Part shown: piece after piece, positions 8,234 through 18,218 of the stretch | How the letters are laid out: each line of letters begins with the position of its first letter | Numbering within the stretch: the stretch's first letter is position 1 | Assembly (NCBI RefSeq): GCF_014641855.1 | Contig: NZ_BMII01000021.1 | Span: 41,053 to 105,052 of the forward strand | Source of the DNA: Shewanella inventionis | Lineage (GTDB): Bacteria; Pseudomonadota; Gammaproteobacteria; Enterobacterales; Shewanellaceae | Direction: 5' to 3' | Length of the DNA: 64,000 nt | Program-made: the position numbers and the translations under genes | The notes under the pieces: generated by a model | What the model was told of the DNA's origin: nothing | What the model saw: the letters and a program-made list of their open reading frames with translations, nothing else | Databases searched by the model: none

Positions 8234-10840
8234 TTAGAACTTAAGAGTATAACTTGCACGGTATTCACGACCGTAGTTGTTGTATAGGTCAGCATTAGTA
8301 TATTGCCCTGTTGAAGTTAACACAGGATCTTCATCAGTTAGGTTGTTAATACCTAACAATACTGAGCCATAGTTACCAGCATCATATACGTAACTTAGGT
8401 TATGAATTAACCATGAATCTAAATGACCAGTGTCGTTAGTTTCATAAGTAGAGCTAGTGTAATTAATGTTCCAAGAGAAACTATGGTCACCTAACATGTA
8501 GTTAGTCGTGAAGATAGACTTGTAGTCAGGAGCACCGTTCCAACCAGCAGTATCAACAGCAGCCTGTCCACCTTCAACTTCTTCGATGAAATCTAGTACG
8601 AAGCTGTTAGTCCAGTTAAAGCCGATATCACCAATTGATGTTTCAAACTTAGCGTTTAATGCAACGTCAATACCAGTGATTTCTAACTTATCAGTGTTAC
8701 CATAGCCAGTACCAATTTCAAGTGCACGGCCAAGAGTGCCATCTGTAGTAGGAGCACGTTCAACATAGAATGTATCAGTTTCTGCTAATGTACCTGCAGC
8801 AACACCGCGCATTACGTTTGTAATTGAACGTTGGCTGATAACATCGTCAATGTTTAAGTTGAAGTAATCAACTTTAATACCGATATCGTCTACGATGTCC
8901 CATGCAACACCTAAGTTGATGTACTCTGATGTTTCAGGTCCTAGGTCGCTGTTAGCACTAATGTATGTATCATACTGCTTTGAAGCACAATCAGCATCAG
9001 CTACATTTGTTGATGTACAGAAAGGATAATCAATACCCGTCTCTGCACTGAAAGTCGTTGCTGCATATAACTGGCTCAATGAAGGTGCACGGAAGGCTTC
9101 AGAGTAAGATGCACGTACAACTACGTTGTCAAGAGCCTGCCAACGCACAGATGCCTTAGGTGCTAGGTTATCACCAAAGTCACTGTAATCATCGTAACGA
9201 GCTGCAAGGTTTAACTCTACATCGTCAGTTAATGGTAATACTGCTTCATAGAACATTGCCCATACTTGACGGTCGCCGCCAGAAGAGTTACCTGCACTAC
9301 CACCAATTAAGCCAGCTTCTGATTGAGCGTCATAAACTTCACTGAACTGTTGGTCGAAATATTCCATACCAACATAGTGAGCAACTGCACCGCCTGGTAA
9401 ATCGAACGCATCAAAACCAAGACCAGCACTGTATTGATCGAATGTAGCTTTACCGGTAGTAAGCGTTGTTGCTTTCATGTTATTGATACCGGCTTCTGAA
9501 CCTAGATCAATATCATTAGCTTGGTTGTAAGCAAGACCAGAATAACTTAAGTAGTACTGACCAACAGACTTGTTGTCTGCGATGTTGTGGTGGTAATAAA
9601 CTTCCCACTCAGCATCATTTAATGCACTAATCGTACCGCGTAAACCAGTTAAATAATCTTGGTTGTAATCATCTACGTAACCGTCACGTGTACCGATACC
9701 AACCCAACGGAAATAACCTGTGGTTTCTTCACCGAAAGGGTTATTTGGGTTATCAGCAGACATGTTATTCCAAGCTGCCGCAGGAGGTGCATAACGACCA
9801 AATGAACTGTTTTGTGTAACCATCACACGACCAAACCATTCTACGTCTTCTGCAACTTCATAGTTAGCATCAACATATACTGTATTACGGTCAATAGATG
9901 CTTTGTTGTAAGATACGTTAGCAAACGCATACATACAGTAAGTTGAGCCTGGGCTCCAATCGTTGTCTGCCGCAACCGTTTGGAAAACGTCTGAACCATA
10001 TTCAGCTTCTAAATCATCACATAAAGGAGATGCTTGAGCGCTTGAAAAATCTGGTGCAGCAACAGTTGCACCATAGATACTCCAACCAGATGTTTCGTCA
10101 TAGGCTTGGATTTCACCATCGCCATTGAAGTCAGTCATGCTAGCAGCAGTGTAAGCACGGTCAGCGTCCGAAATACCTTTACGGTCTTGATGGTCAAAAG
10201 CAAAAGTAATGTTACCTTTGTCCATTTGATAACCAGCAACTACCGAGAATTCTTTACTAGTTAAGCCGCCATCTTGGTCACGTGAACCACCACCTGCAGT
10301 GAATTCAAGACCTTGATAGTTCTTTTTCATGATGATGTTTACAACACCAGCAATCGCGTCAGAACCGTACGTAGAAGAAGCACCGTCAGTTAGAATATCG
10401 ATACGTTCTACAGCAGCCATTGGGATGGCGTTTAAGTTAGCAGACGAGCCACCTAAAGTAGGAGAACCTGGGAAACGCTTACCATCGATAAGTACTAAGG
10501 TACGGCTTGAGCCTGCGCCACGTAAGTTAATTGTTGCTTGAGATTGTGCAGAGCTACCTGAACGTTCAGAGAACGAACCGAAAGAGTTTAAGTTACTGTT
10601 ACGAAGTGCGTCAGCAACAGTAAAGTTACCTTCCATCTTCATATCTTCAGTAGTGATAGTCGTAATTGGAGAAGCGCCTTCAAGGTCAGAACGCTTAATA
10701 CGCGAACCAGTAACCTCAATACGTTCTACTTTTGCGCCATCTTCATCAGCAGCGAATACTGCTGGTACAGTGAATGCCGTTGCAGCTGCACCACTGATCA
10801 GTGCTAAACGCACTGATTTAGCTAATACGTTCTTATGCAT
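8234..10840 (-). CDS. TonB-dependent outer-membrane receptor
   Basis: 868 residues with a signal peptide (ISGAAATAFTVPAVFAADED), a TonB-box region followed by VERIEVTGSRIKR, and a plug domain (about 45-170) with INLRGAGSSRTLVLIDGKRF and AVERIDILTDGASSTYGSDA. A long beta-barrel follows, ending YRASYTLKF with the terminal Phe expected for outer-membrane insertion. The barrel contains EAFRAPSLSQLYA and LNLAARYDDYSD, typical of large marine TonB receptors often used for peptides, oligosaccharides or other complex nutrients rather than siderophores. No substrate can be assigned. The TonB2 operon lies just downstream and is the natural energiser. The 640-bp upstream region probably contains control sites. 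Confidence 0.9.
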   Translation of the reverse strand: MHKNVLAKSVRLALISGAAATAFTVPAVFAADEDGAKVERIEVTGSRIKRSDLEGASPITTITTEDMKMEGNFTVADALRNSNLNSFGSFSERSGSSAQSQATINLRGAGSSRTLVLIDGKRFPGSPTLGGSSANLNAIPMAAVERIDILTDGASSTYGSDAIAGVVNIIMKKNYQGLEFTAGGGSRDQDGGLTSKEFSVVAGYQMDKGNITFAFDHQDRKGISDADRAYTAASMTDFNGDGEIQAYDETSGWSIYGATVAAPDFSSAQASPLCDDLEAEYGSDVFQTVAADNDWSPGSTYCMYAFANVSYNKASIDRNTVYVDANYEVAEDVEWFGRVMVTQNSSFGRYAPPAAAWNNMSADNPNNPFGEETTGYFRWVGIGTRDGYVDDYNQDYLTGLRGTISALNDAEWEVYYHHNIADNKSVGQYYLSYSGLAYNQANDIDLGSEAGINNMKATTLTTGKATFDQYSAGLGFDAFDLPGGAVAHYVGMEYFDQQFSEVYDAQSEAGLIGGSAGNSSGGDRQVWAMFYEAVLPLTDDVELNLAARYDDYSDFGDNLAPKASVRWQALDNVVVRASYSEAFRAPSLSQLYAATTFSAETGIDYPFCTSTNVADADCASKQYDTYISANSDLGPETSEYINLGVAWDIVDDIGIKVDYFNLNIDDVISQRSITNVMRGVAAGTLAETDTFYVERAPTTDGTLGRALEIGTGYGNTDKLEITGIDVALNAKFETSIGDIGFNWTNSFVLDFIEEVEGGQAAVDTAGWNGAPDYKSIFTTNYMLGDHSFSWNINYTSSTYETNDTGHLDSWLIHNLSYVYDAGNYGSVLLGINNLTDEDPVLTSTGQYTNADLYNNYGREYRASYTLKF

Positions 10841-11478
10841 TGTCTATCTCCCTGGACTTTATGTCTTTCTTATAATGCTAACGACTTTTTAGGCGTTAGT
10901 TCAATGAACGTAAGCAACAATTAGGGCTACATACGTTCAATTACGTATGCAATAAAATCACATTTGATACAACTAATCAACAATTGAAGTGTCGTAAGCG
11001 CAAAAGTTAATCAAATGTGATATCCATTCTTGTTAACTAAAATGAACACCACTACAAAAACATACTTAAAAACAATCGGTTGACTTTATTTGCAGAAATT
11101 TGCAGAAATTTTGAATGTTAAAAATAAAAAACTTAACACCCTGTTTTGCAGAATGATTTTTTGTGCTAGGGCTTTTTTTTTAAGCCTGTAGTGACCAAAA
11201 AAAATTTAACAATTATACCTCGCGGTTTGTTCATTAATTGTTAAGCACATTTTTTTTACTCTACTCTAGATGACTTAAATACTCGTTTATGCTAGTGATT
11301 AACGCTAAAAATGAACTTAAGATATGGAAAAAAAAGCCTTATTGTTACGGCATTTGACTATCGCTTAAATGCCTATTGCGCTTTAATGCCTATTGAGGTG
11401 TTTTTTGGCTTATTACTTCTCGACTTATATCTACTTTAGCTCATGCCAAAAAAGGAAAACTGACTTAGCGTTTAGAAT
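10841..11478. other. Long AT-rich intergenic region upstream of the receptor
   Basis: About 640 bp with no gene I can support. It contains the receptor promoter (reading left) and the 3' side of polB. Visible structure includes a 10-bp tandem duplication TGCAGAAATT at 11091-11110 with a third related copy (TTTGCAGAAT) near 11145-11154, and two copies of AATGCCTATTG around 11370-11395. The first set is spaced by one helical turn and could be operator-like. No strong terminator for polB is evident. Confidence 0.4.
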
Positions 11479-13914
11479 TTATAATAGCGTTAATTGATCA
11501 TTGACCAAGGTATCGAAAGATTGTCCACACAATTGCAAAATGGGCTCAGCAATCGGTTGAATTTGTTTACTGATATAATATTCGTAATCAATATTATTGG
11601 GTTTTGCCTCAACAGTTTGTGCGCCTGTTGTTGTCATTAAATATCTAATTTTTGCACCTTTTCTGGTTGCCTTATCGGTACCTTGAATTTGTGCTAATTG
11701 TTTTGCGGCTTTGACATGGGGAGATGACTTGGCTGTATAATCTTCAGCATGGCGACGTAAACGCTTATTAAAAACTAGTTCGAGATCTCTATCGCCTTTT
11801 TTGATGGCATCTAATTCTTCACGAAGATAATCAACAACATCTTCGCCTTTAAAAAACATTTCATATAATCGAAATTGCATTTTACGGGCAATGGGGCTCC
11901 AATCACTCCTAACTTGCTCCATACCTTTAAATGTTAATTTCAGCGTTTCATCATCGTTTATAGAGGCGCCAACATACCGCTTTTTACTGCCTTCATCTGA
12001 GCCTCTTAACGTTGGCATAATAAATTGGTCAAAATGCGTCTCAAATTCTAATTCAAGAAAACTCTCTAGTTGGTATTCATACTTGCACCAGTCGCGCCAT
12101 CGTGCCGTAACCTTGTCTGCAAGCTGTTGCCCTAACTCGGCAATATTGGTAATGCCATGATTATCACCGAGCCAGACAAAGGTTGAATCTGTATCACCAT
12201 AAATAACTTGAAAACCGTCCTCCTCTATCCATAGCTTAGTCAACTTCATAATTTGATGACCGCGCATGGTGATTGAACTGGCCAGTTTCGCATCATGAAA
12301 CACGCAGCCTCTAGAGCCTAAAACACCATATAAGGAGTTCATAATAATTTTTATTGCTTGAGAAAGAGGAGCATTTTTATCTGCCTTCGCGTTTTCTCTT
12401 TGCGCCGCAAGCTTAGCGACCAATGCAGGTAAAATGGGATTATCACGTGAGAAGTGAGCCCCTAAATAACCTGGCACATTCATATTAACCTCCCCTTGTT
12501 CTACCGATTTCAACCCTTCAACTAACCCTTTGGGATCAATTAAAAAAGTACGAATGATAGATGGATATAGGCTTTTAAAATCTAGCACTAAAACATTTTT
12601 GTAATAACCAGGAATGGAAGACATAACATAACCACCTGGGCTTTCCAAACCATGACTTGCAGGCTGAGCAGGGGCTACAAAACCACTACGGTGCAAGTGG
12701 GGTAAATACAAATGATAAAATGCAGCTATCGAGGCGCCTACACGACCAAACTCTAGTCCAGTTAATTTTGCTCGTTCAATGGCAAAATCAATCAACTGAG
12801 TTTTTTCAAAAATGTCCCACACTAAACGACTGTCTGTGATGTTATAAAAAGCTAACGCATTTTTATCGGTATGGAACAATGTTGTAATTTCTTGGCCACG
12901 ATTTTCCACATGGTCAATTGCCTTACCCTCGTTAAGAAGTTGCCTAGAAACAGACTCCAAAGAGAAACTGTCAAATTGATAAAATGCCGCCTTTAACCAA
13001 TCAATACCATCTAATACAACTCGTCCAGGCAATGATAAAGTTTCAGGCCTATATTTATCGCTCACTTTCCAGCTTAACTCGGTTCTACCACGGCCAATAA
13101 GTAACGGAATTTGATGTAATACGCAGCGTCGATATAGCAAAGCTAAATCAAAGGTGACCACCGCCCAGCCGATAATGATGTCTGGATCATATTGCCCAAA
13201 CCAAGCGATAAGATGGTGGATAAGATCAACTTCATCTTTTACCCACACAATAAAGTCGTGGCTGTTACTTTGTGGCTCACCAACCATAAACACACGTTGA
13301 TATTGTTCACCATATAAAGCCACAGAATAAAGCTCACCCTCAAAGCTGCATTCAAAATCTAGCGAAATTACAGATAGTTTCATATCAACATCTGTCGATT
13401 TATAAACAGGTTTTCTTGCCCGTTCGATTACCATTAACGGCAAGACATTATCAACATTTGTATTTTGGTAAACGCCAATACATTCAATATCAAGTGCAAT
13501 AAAGCGCTCAATTAAATAACGCTGCTCAGGTTTTATATCGGTTTCAAACAGCGTAATGCCTAAATCATTGGCGACCCGAGTAAGCCCTTTTAATTGATTA
13601 TTTGTTTTTAAATACAAGGCACAAACAGGTTCATGAGCAAAACTTGCTAATGAAATGGCCTCCGATTTCAATTTATAATCGAGCCTTTGCGCCAACCTTG
13701 AAACATCTTGTTGGCGGCAAAAACAAATAATTTCGCTGTGGTGTATCTCGGCTAAAATTGGACCATTTGCCGTTTTTAAATAATATTGCAGCACCAGCTG
13801 CCCATAGCGGTAGATGGCATGACGAGTCAATACAGTGCCCTTCACGCTTACAAAATTAGGCTTTGGTTGATGGCCACTGTATGGCGGTGTTAATTGGGTC
13901 GTTAAATCATTCAA
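11479..13914 (-). CDS. polB: DNA polymerase II (family B, SOS-inducible)
   Basis: 811 residues, close to E. coli Pol II (783). The proofreading exonuclease shows Exo I (SLDFECSFEGELY, near residue 180), Exo II (DIIIGWAVVTFDLALLY) and Exo III (YNITDSRLVWDIFE). The polymerase domain has motif A DFKSLYPSI (near 445), motif B KIIMNSLYGVLGS and motif C YGDTDS (near 570). All catalytic acidic residues appear intact. It repairs or bypasses DNA damage and can restart stalled forks. A LexA-type box lies 31 bp upstream of its start and is shared with divergent dinG, which matches the known SOS control of polB. Confidence 0.96.
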   Translation of the reverse strand: MNDLTTQLTPPYSGHQPKPNFVSVKGTVLTRHAIYRYGQLVLQYYLKTANGPILAEIHHSEIICFCRQQDVSRLAQRLDYKLKSEAISLASFAHEPVCALYLKTNNQLKGLTRVANDLGITLFETDIKPEQRYLIERFIALDIECIGVYQNTNVDNVLPLMVIERARKPVYKSTDVDMKLSVISLDFECSFEGELYSVALYGEQYQRVFMVGEPQSNSHDFIVWVKDEVDLIHHLIAWFGQYDPDIIIGWAVVTFDLALLYRRCVLHQIPLLIGRGRTELSWKVSDKYRPETLSLPGRVVLDGIDWLKAAFYQFDSFSLESVSRQLLNEGKAIDHVENRGQEITTLFHTDKNALAFYNITDSRLVWDIFEKTQLIDFAIERAKLTGLEFGRVGASIAAFYHLYLPHLHRSGFVAPAQPASHGLESPGGYVMSSIPGYYKNVLVLDFKSLYPSIIRTFLIDPKGLVEGLKSVEQGEVNMNVPGYLGAHFSRDNPILPALVAKLAAQRENAKADKNAPLSQAIKIIMNSLYGVLGSRGCVFHDAKLASSITMRGHQIMKLTKLWIEEDGFQVIYGDTDSTFVWLGDNHGITNIAELGQQLADKVTARWRDWCKYEYQLESFLELEFETHFDQFIMPTLRGSDEGSKKRYVGASINDDETLKLTFKGMEQVRSDWSPIARKMQFRLYEMFFKGEDVVDYLREELDAIKKGDRDLELVFNKRLRRHAEDYTAKSSPHVKAAKQLAQIQGTDKATRKGAKIRYLMTTTGAQTVEAKPNNIDYEYYISKQIQPIAEPILQLCGQSFDTLVNDQLTLL

Positions 13915-13945
13915 TTTAATTAATACTTAGTAGCAGGCTAATTCA

Positions 13946-13961
13946 CTGTTATTATGTACAG
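13946..13961. promoter_or_regulatory. LexA (SOS) box between polB and dinG
   Basis: CTGTTATTATGTACAG matches the gammaproteobacterial LexA operator CTGT-N8-ACAG at all eight defined positions. It is central in the 79-bp gap between divergent polB and dinG, so one repressor site can control both. Both genes are SOS-regulated in E. coli, which supports the call. Confidence 0.9.
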
Positions 13962-13993
13962 CATAATTCAGACAACACAGAAATCATACTTCT

Positions 13994-16069
13994 ATGCTAC
14001 CGGATACGATAAAAAGTCAAATTCGCACTATTTATAAACAAATTGCCGGTGCTATGCCGCAATTTCGATCTCGTCGCGAACAAAACTACATGGTGGCTGA
14101 AATATCTAAAACGCTGGCCGGTGAGTATGACAAAGACCGTCGAATTATTGTGGTTGAAGCAGGCACCGGGATTGGTAAATCATTATCATACATTTTAGGA
14201 ACCATCCCCTTAGCACTTGCAAGTAAAAAGAAAGTTTGTATAGCAACGGCAACAGTTGCCCTACAAGAACAACTCTTGCATAAAGATTTGCCGTTCTTTT
14301 TACAACAGTCTGGAATCGATTTTAAATTTGGCTTAGTAAAAGGCCGCCAACGCTATGTGTGTTTAGCAAAACTTGAAGCCATGCTAGGCACACAAGACAG
14401 CTCACAAATGGCCATGTGGCAAACCAAACCCGATCAAAGCCAAATAAATGAACTGCAAAAACTGCATCAAGATTTTCATCAAAAACGCTGGAACGGTGAA
14501 ATTGACACCCTGCAACAACCTATTCCGGATTTTTTATGGCAACAAATATGTTGCGACAAACACAGCTGTCATCGTCAAGTATCAGCCCATCACAATTGCC
14601 CATTTCATAAAGCACGTGAAGACGTAGACACCTGGGATGTACTCATTGCTAACCACAGCTTGCTCTTTGCCGATTTAGAGTTAGGCGGCGGGGTGATTTT
14701 GCCTGAACCTGAAGACATGTTTTATGTGATAGACGAAGCTCATCACTTACCCATAGTTGCGAGGGACTTTTCCAGTGCGCAAGCCACATTACGGGGCGCC
14801 TGTGACTGGTTAGAAAAAGCATCAAAGACTTGCTCAAAACTGCAAAACCAGCTTAAAACCAATAACATTATTGCCCCGGTGCAAGCCATGCTTGATCACA
14901 CCACCGATTTAACCAATTTACTGACACAAGTGGCGCATTATTGCGACACCCAGCCACAGTTATTTGCCAATCCTGAGAGTCGTTTGCGCTTTGAGCACGG
15001 CCAACTACCGCAAGCGTTATTAATTCAAGCCGAAAATTTAGCAACGGCATCTGGCTCTGCAGTAAAACAATTTAATAAAGTGGTGTCGGTATTAAGTGAA
15101 GCCATTAAAGACGGTGAAGTGCCAAAGCATCAATCTGAAGGTTTGTTATCTGAAACAGGCTTTATTTTACAGCGTCTAGATAATTTACATAAACTTTGGA
15201 AAATGATGGCCAAAGAAGACAGTAAAAAAGGCGCGCCAATGGCACGGTGGGCAGAGCTTATCACTGGTAAGCAGCAAGATTATTTATTTTGCTCATCCCC
15301 CATTGAAGTCGGTTTTATGCTTGAGTCAATGCTGTGGCAAAAAGCGGCAGGTGTAGTACTTTGCAGTGCGACTTTACGGGCGTTAAACAATTTTAATCAT
15401 TTTGCTCATCAGGTCGGTTTAGGCATAAATGACGGCAGTCGATTTTTAGCCTTATTGTCACCTTTTGATTACGAAAATAACGCCACATTGTTTATTCCGC
15501 AAATGGTCACCGAACCCACTGATGATAATTACACCGCCGAAATTGCAGAGCATATTATTGCACTGGTCGATGGCGAAATGGCCACGCTTGTATTGTTTGC
15601 ATCGTATTGGCAAATGGAAAAAGTCGTCGAGTTTGTGGAAGGAAAAATACCGAGAGATCAATTATTCGTGCAAGGTGAAATACCAAGGCAACAGATCTTA
15701 GAAAAGCACAAAAAACGCTGCGATGACGGTTTACCCAGCATCATCTTTGGTACGGGGAGTTTTTCAGAGGGTCTCGATTTACCGGGTGACTATTTAACCA
15801 ACTTAATTATTACCAAACTCCCCTTTGCAGTGCCAACATCACCGGTGGAGCAAGCACATGCTGAATATATCAAAGTAAAAGGTGGTAATCCCTTTTTACA
15901 GCTGACAATTCCTGATGCATCGCGTAAATTAGTCCAAAGTTGTGGTCGCCTCCTTCGTAAAGAGCAAGATTATGGTCGAGTCACCATTTTAGACCGTCGT
16001 TTAGTCACAAAACGCTATGGCAAATCATTAATTGATGCCCTTCCTCCCTTTAGACGTGTAATAGAATAG
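13994..16069 (+). CDS. dinG: ATP-dependent DNA helicase DinG (XPD-like, Fe-S)
   Basis: 691 residues (E. coli DinG has 716). Motif I EAGTGIGKS lies near residues 55-63, the DEAH box (VIDEAHHLP) near 247, and C-terminal helicase motifs include GTGSFSEGLDLPG and QSCGRLLRKEQDYG. Cysteines between motifs Ia and II (RYVCLAK, CCDKHSC, HHNCPFHKA) fit the 4Fe-4S domain of the XPD/DinG group. It resolves R-loops, D-loops and G-quadruplex structures. It heads a run of close plus-strand genes (TSUP, priC, DUF2057, HDAC) that may be co-transcribed and hence partly SOS-responsive. Confidence 0.95.
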   Translation: MLPDTIKSQIRTIYKQIAGAMPQFRSRREQNYMVAEISKTLAGEYDKDRRIIVVEAGTGIGKSLSYILGTIPLALASKKKVCIATATVALQEQLLHKDLPFFLQQSGIDFKFGLVKGRQRYVCLAKLEAMLGTQDSSQMAMWQTKPDQSQINELQKLHQDFHQKRWNGEIDTLQQPIPDFLWQQICCDKHSCHRQVSAHHNCPFHKAREDVDTWDVLIANHSLLFADLELGGGVILPEPEDMFYVIDEAHHLPIVARDFSSAQATLRGACDWLEKASKTCSKLQNQLKTNNIIAPVQAMLDHTTDLTNLLTQVAHYCDTQPQLFANPESRLRFEHGQLPQALLIQAENLATASGSAVKQFNKVVSVLSEAIKDGEVPKHQSEGLLSETGFILQRLDNLHKLWKMMAKEDSKKGAPMARWAELITGKQQDYLFCSSPIEVGFMLESMLWQKAAGVVLCSATLRALNNFNHFAHQVGLGINDGSRFLALLSPFDYENNATLFIPQMVTEPTDDNYTAEIAEHIIALVDGEMATLVLFASYWQMEKVVEFVEGKIPRDQLFVQGEIPRQQILEKHKKRCDDGLPSIIFGTGSFSEGLDLPGDYLTNLIITKLPFAVPTSPVEQAHAEYIKVKGGNPFLQLTIPDASRKLVQSCGRLLRKEQDYGRVTILDRRLVTKRYGKSLIDALPPFRRVIE

Positions 16070-16077
16070 GTATTGAG

Positions 16078-16851
16078 TTGGATTTATTATTAGACCCTAG
16101 CCACTGGGCTATTTTAGCGGTCATCGGTATCATCGCAGGTTTTATTGATGCCATTGTTGGAGGCGGAGGCTTATTATCCATTCCAGCATTACTCACTGTG
16201 GGGATCCCGCCTCACCTTGCTCTAGGAACCAATAAGTTAGCTGCATGCTTTGGCTCTATAACTTCAAGTTTTACTTTTTATAAACAGCAACTGTTTAACC
16301 CCAAATTATGGACTGCATGTTTTATCGCAACCTTAATAGGGTCAATTTTCGGCTGTATTTTGGTATTTATGGTTGATCCTAAATGGTTAGATAAACTCTT
16401 ACCCTTATTGATTATTGCTATTGCCATTTATACCTTATTGAGCCCAAAAGCCATGGGCGATAGTAATATGACTTTACCTGTAAAACGATCACCTAAAGTT
16501 AAACAAATCAGCCAAGGCTTGTTACTAGGCAGTTACGATGGTTTTGCCGGCCCAGGTATAGGCGCTTTTTGGACCGTATCGTCTGTGTCACTGCACAAAT
16601 TGCCTTTATTACACGGCTGCGGCCTAGCCAGAGTGATGACCTCTGTAAGCAATATCACTGCATTAGTTATTTTTGCTGCAATGGGACAAGTACAATGGAT
16701 GTTAGGGTTATGGATGGGCGTTTGCATGATGGCTGGCTCTTATATTGGTGCAAGAAGTGCTATTCGTTTTGGCATCCCTTTTATTAAACCCATTTTTATT
16801 ACTATGGTATTGTCAATTGCGATCCACTTAACCTGGAGTGCTTGGGGATGA
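16078..16851 (+). CDS. TSUP (TauE/SafE) family membrane permease
   Basis: 257 residues, about eight transmembrane segments. Family signatures are GIIAGFIDAIVGGGGLLSIP at the N-terminus and GSYDGFAGPGIGAF at the start of the second repeat, giving the two-fold pseudosymmetry of TSUP transporters (E. coli YfcA type). Substrates of the family are mostly small organosulfur or carboxylate anions; none can be assigned here. The start appears to be TTG at 16078, 8 bp after the dinG stop with AATAGG upstream. Its stop overlaps the priC start (ATGA). Confidence 0.88.
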   Translation: MDLLLDPSHWAILAVIGIIAGFIDAIVGGGGLLSIPALLTVGIPPHLALGTNKLAACFGSITSSFTFYKQQLFNPKLWTACFIATLIGSIFGCILVFMVDPKWLDKLLPLLIIAIAIYTLLSPKAMGDSNMTLPVKRSPKVKQISQGLLLGSYDGFAGPGIGAFWTVSSVSLHKLPLLHGCGLARVMTSVSNITALVIFAAMGQVQWMLGLWMGVCMMAGSYIGARSAIRFGIPFIKPIFITMVLSIAIHLTWSAWG

Positions 16852-17510
16852 ATACCCAACAATTGGTTTCAATGCTAAAACAGCAACTCAATCAACTTGA
16901 GCGCGATGTACTATCGCATGACCAAAATTTAGCACCAAACCAGCGACAAACCTTGCAACAAACTGAACGTTTTAACAGCCAATTGTTTGCTCAACAGGGC
17001 GCGCTACTCACGCCATGTATTGCTCAACTGCGCCAAGATATTCAAAAGCTTGAAAAACAATTATCTCTGCGTTTAGGCCAACACGTTATCCAGCTCAGTT
17101 GTGAGCGTATTCAAGACCGTTTTATTGCCTTAAAAAGAGCCCTGTTAACCACCGACATTAACTTAAAAGCCGAAGCACAACGTAAAGCCAGTAATCGTGC
17201 GCGATATGCAAAAAAACAGCAGCAGGCGGTACAAGACAGTGGCTTTGGTTGGATAGCCAGTAACGTGATGCAAAACAGCCATCAATTATATGAAGAGCTG
17301 AATAAACACCTTAACTGGGCTAAAAAAATTGAACAAAAAATACAACAAATGGAAGCAAATCTTGAATTCTGTCATAGTGATGACAAAATTAAATTGCAAA
17401 ATGATATCCTTTTGATGCATCGTCGCTTAGGGAAATGTAAACAAGCAATTAGTTATATTGAGGAGCGCATTCAATTATTTGAACGACCTCGCCAAAGTTA
17501 CCCTCGTTAA
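16848..17510 (+). CDS. priC: Primosomal replication protein N'' (PriC-like)
   Basis: 220 residues, highly charged and helical, with repeated Q/L/R heptad-like segments (MLKQQLNQLERDVLSHDQNL, YEELNKHLNWAKKIEQKIQQ) and the RLGKCKQAISYIEERIQ C-terminal region typical of PriC. PriC loads DnaB at abandoned replication forks through PriA-independent or Rep-assisted restart. I choose the ATG at 16848, giving a 4-bp overlap with the permease; a TTG two codons upstream is less likely. Sitting in an operon with SOS helicase DinG fits a replication-repair theme. Confidence 0.82.
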   Translation: MNTQQLVSMLKQQLNQLERDVLSHDQNLAPNQRQTLQQTERFNSQLFAQQGALLTPCIAQLRQDIQKLEKQLSLRLGQHVIQLSCERIQDRFIALKRALLTTDINLKAEAQRKASNRARYAKKQQQAVQDSGFGWIASNVMQNSHQLYEELNKHLNWAKKIEQKIQQMEANLEFCHSDDKIKLQNDILLMHRRLGKCKQAISYIEERIQLFERPRQSYPR

Positions 17511-17519
17511 GGAGCAACA

Positions 17520-18218
17520 ATGAAATCTGTATTGACCACTAGTGCGCTGTTAGCATTTTTAACTTCATCATCGTTATTTGCAGCTAATTTAACTATTCCA
17601 ATGTCTTTTGAATACTTAGCGCTTGATGGCGAAGCGATTGAAACCAATATGTTTACGCATCAATCGGATCTAGCACTCACCAACGGCACCCATAAAATCG
17701 CTATCCGCTATCATGATGTCGTTGATGACTCTTTTAGCGACAGCCAATCATTTGTTAAATCAACGCCATTTATTATCACACTAACCGTAGATGGCGACTA
17801 TAAATACAGCCTAAAGCCTGCTGATGGTGATGTAGTCAAAAAACCAAAGGTCTTTGCCAAAGACCCAAAAATTAAGCTAACTCGACAAGATAATGGCCCA
17901 GTTACATATAGCGTTGAACACACTCAGTATACTGAAAAATCGTTTATCACTAATTTGTTTAAAACCAATCAGAAACAAGATTTTGACGAATTAGCTGTTT
18001 CAGCCACCTCAGATGCACCAACAGCCGTGACCCAAGCACCTGCAAAATCAGACATCGCAGTCGCTACGAGCGTGACTCCCGCCGTAACAAGTGCAACACC
18101 AGCTGCAACCAACAGCAAAAACCCAGCTCAAGCTGAACAGATGCTGCAATATTGGTGGTTACAGGCAGATGAAAAAACACGTAAAGAATTTATGGGCTGG
18201 GCGATAAAACAGCTTTAA
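17520..18218 (+). CDS. DUF2057 family (YccT/CsgI-like) secreted protein
   Basis: 232 residues with a signal peptide (residues 1-21, ending SSLFAAN). The N-terminal 140 residues form the DUF2057 domain ([57 protein letters not shown]). An Ala/Thr/Val-rich low-complexity linker (about 165-205) and a short helical tail ([20 protein letters not shown]) follow. E. coli YccT/CsgI has been linked to inhibition of curli assembly; whether that applies here is unknown. A GGAGCAACA ribosome site precedes the ATG, 9 bp after priC. Confidence 0.82.
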   Translation: MKSVLTTSALLAFLTSSSLFAANLTIPMSFEYLALDGEAIETNMFTHQSDLALTNGTHKIAIRYHDVVDDSFSDSQSFVKSTPFIITLTVDGDYKYSLKPADGDVVKKPKVFAKDPKIKLTRQDNGPVTYSVEHTQYTEKSFITNLFKTNQKQDFDELAVSATSDAPTAVTQAPAKSDIAVATSVTPAVTSATPAATNSKNPAQAEQMLQYWWLQADEKTRKEFMGWAIKQL

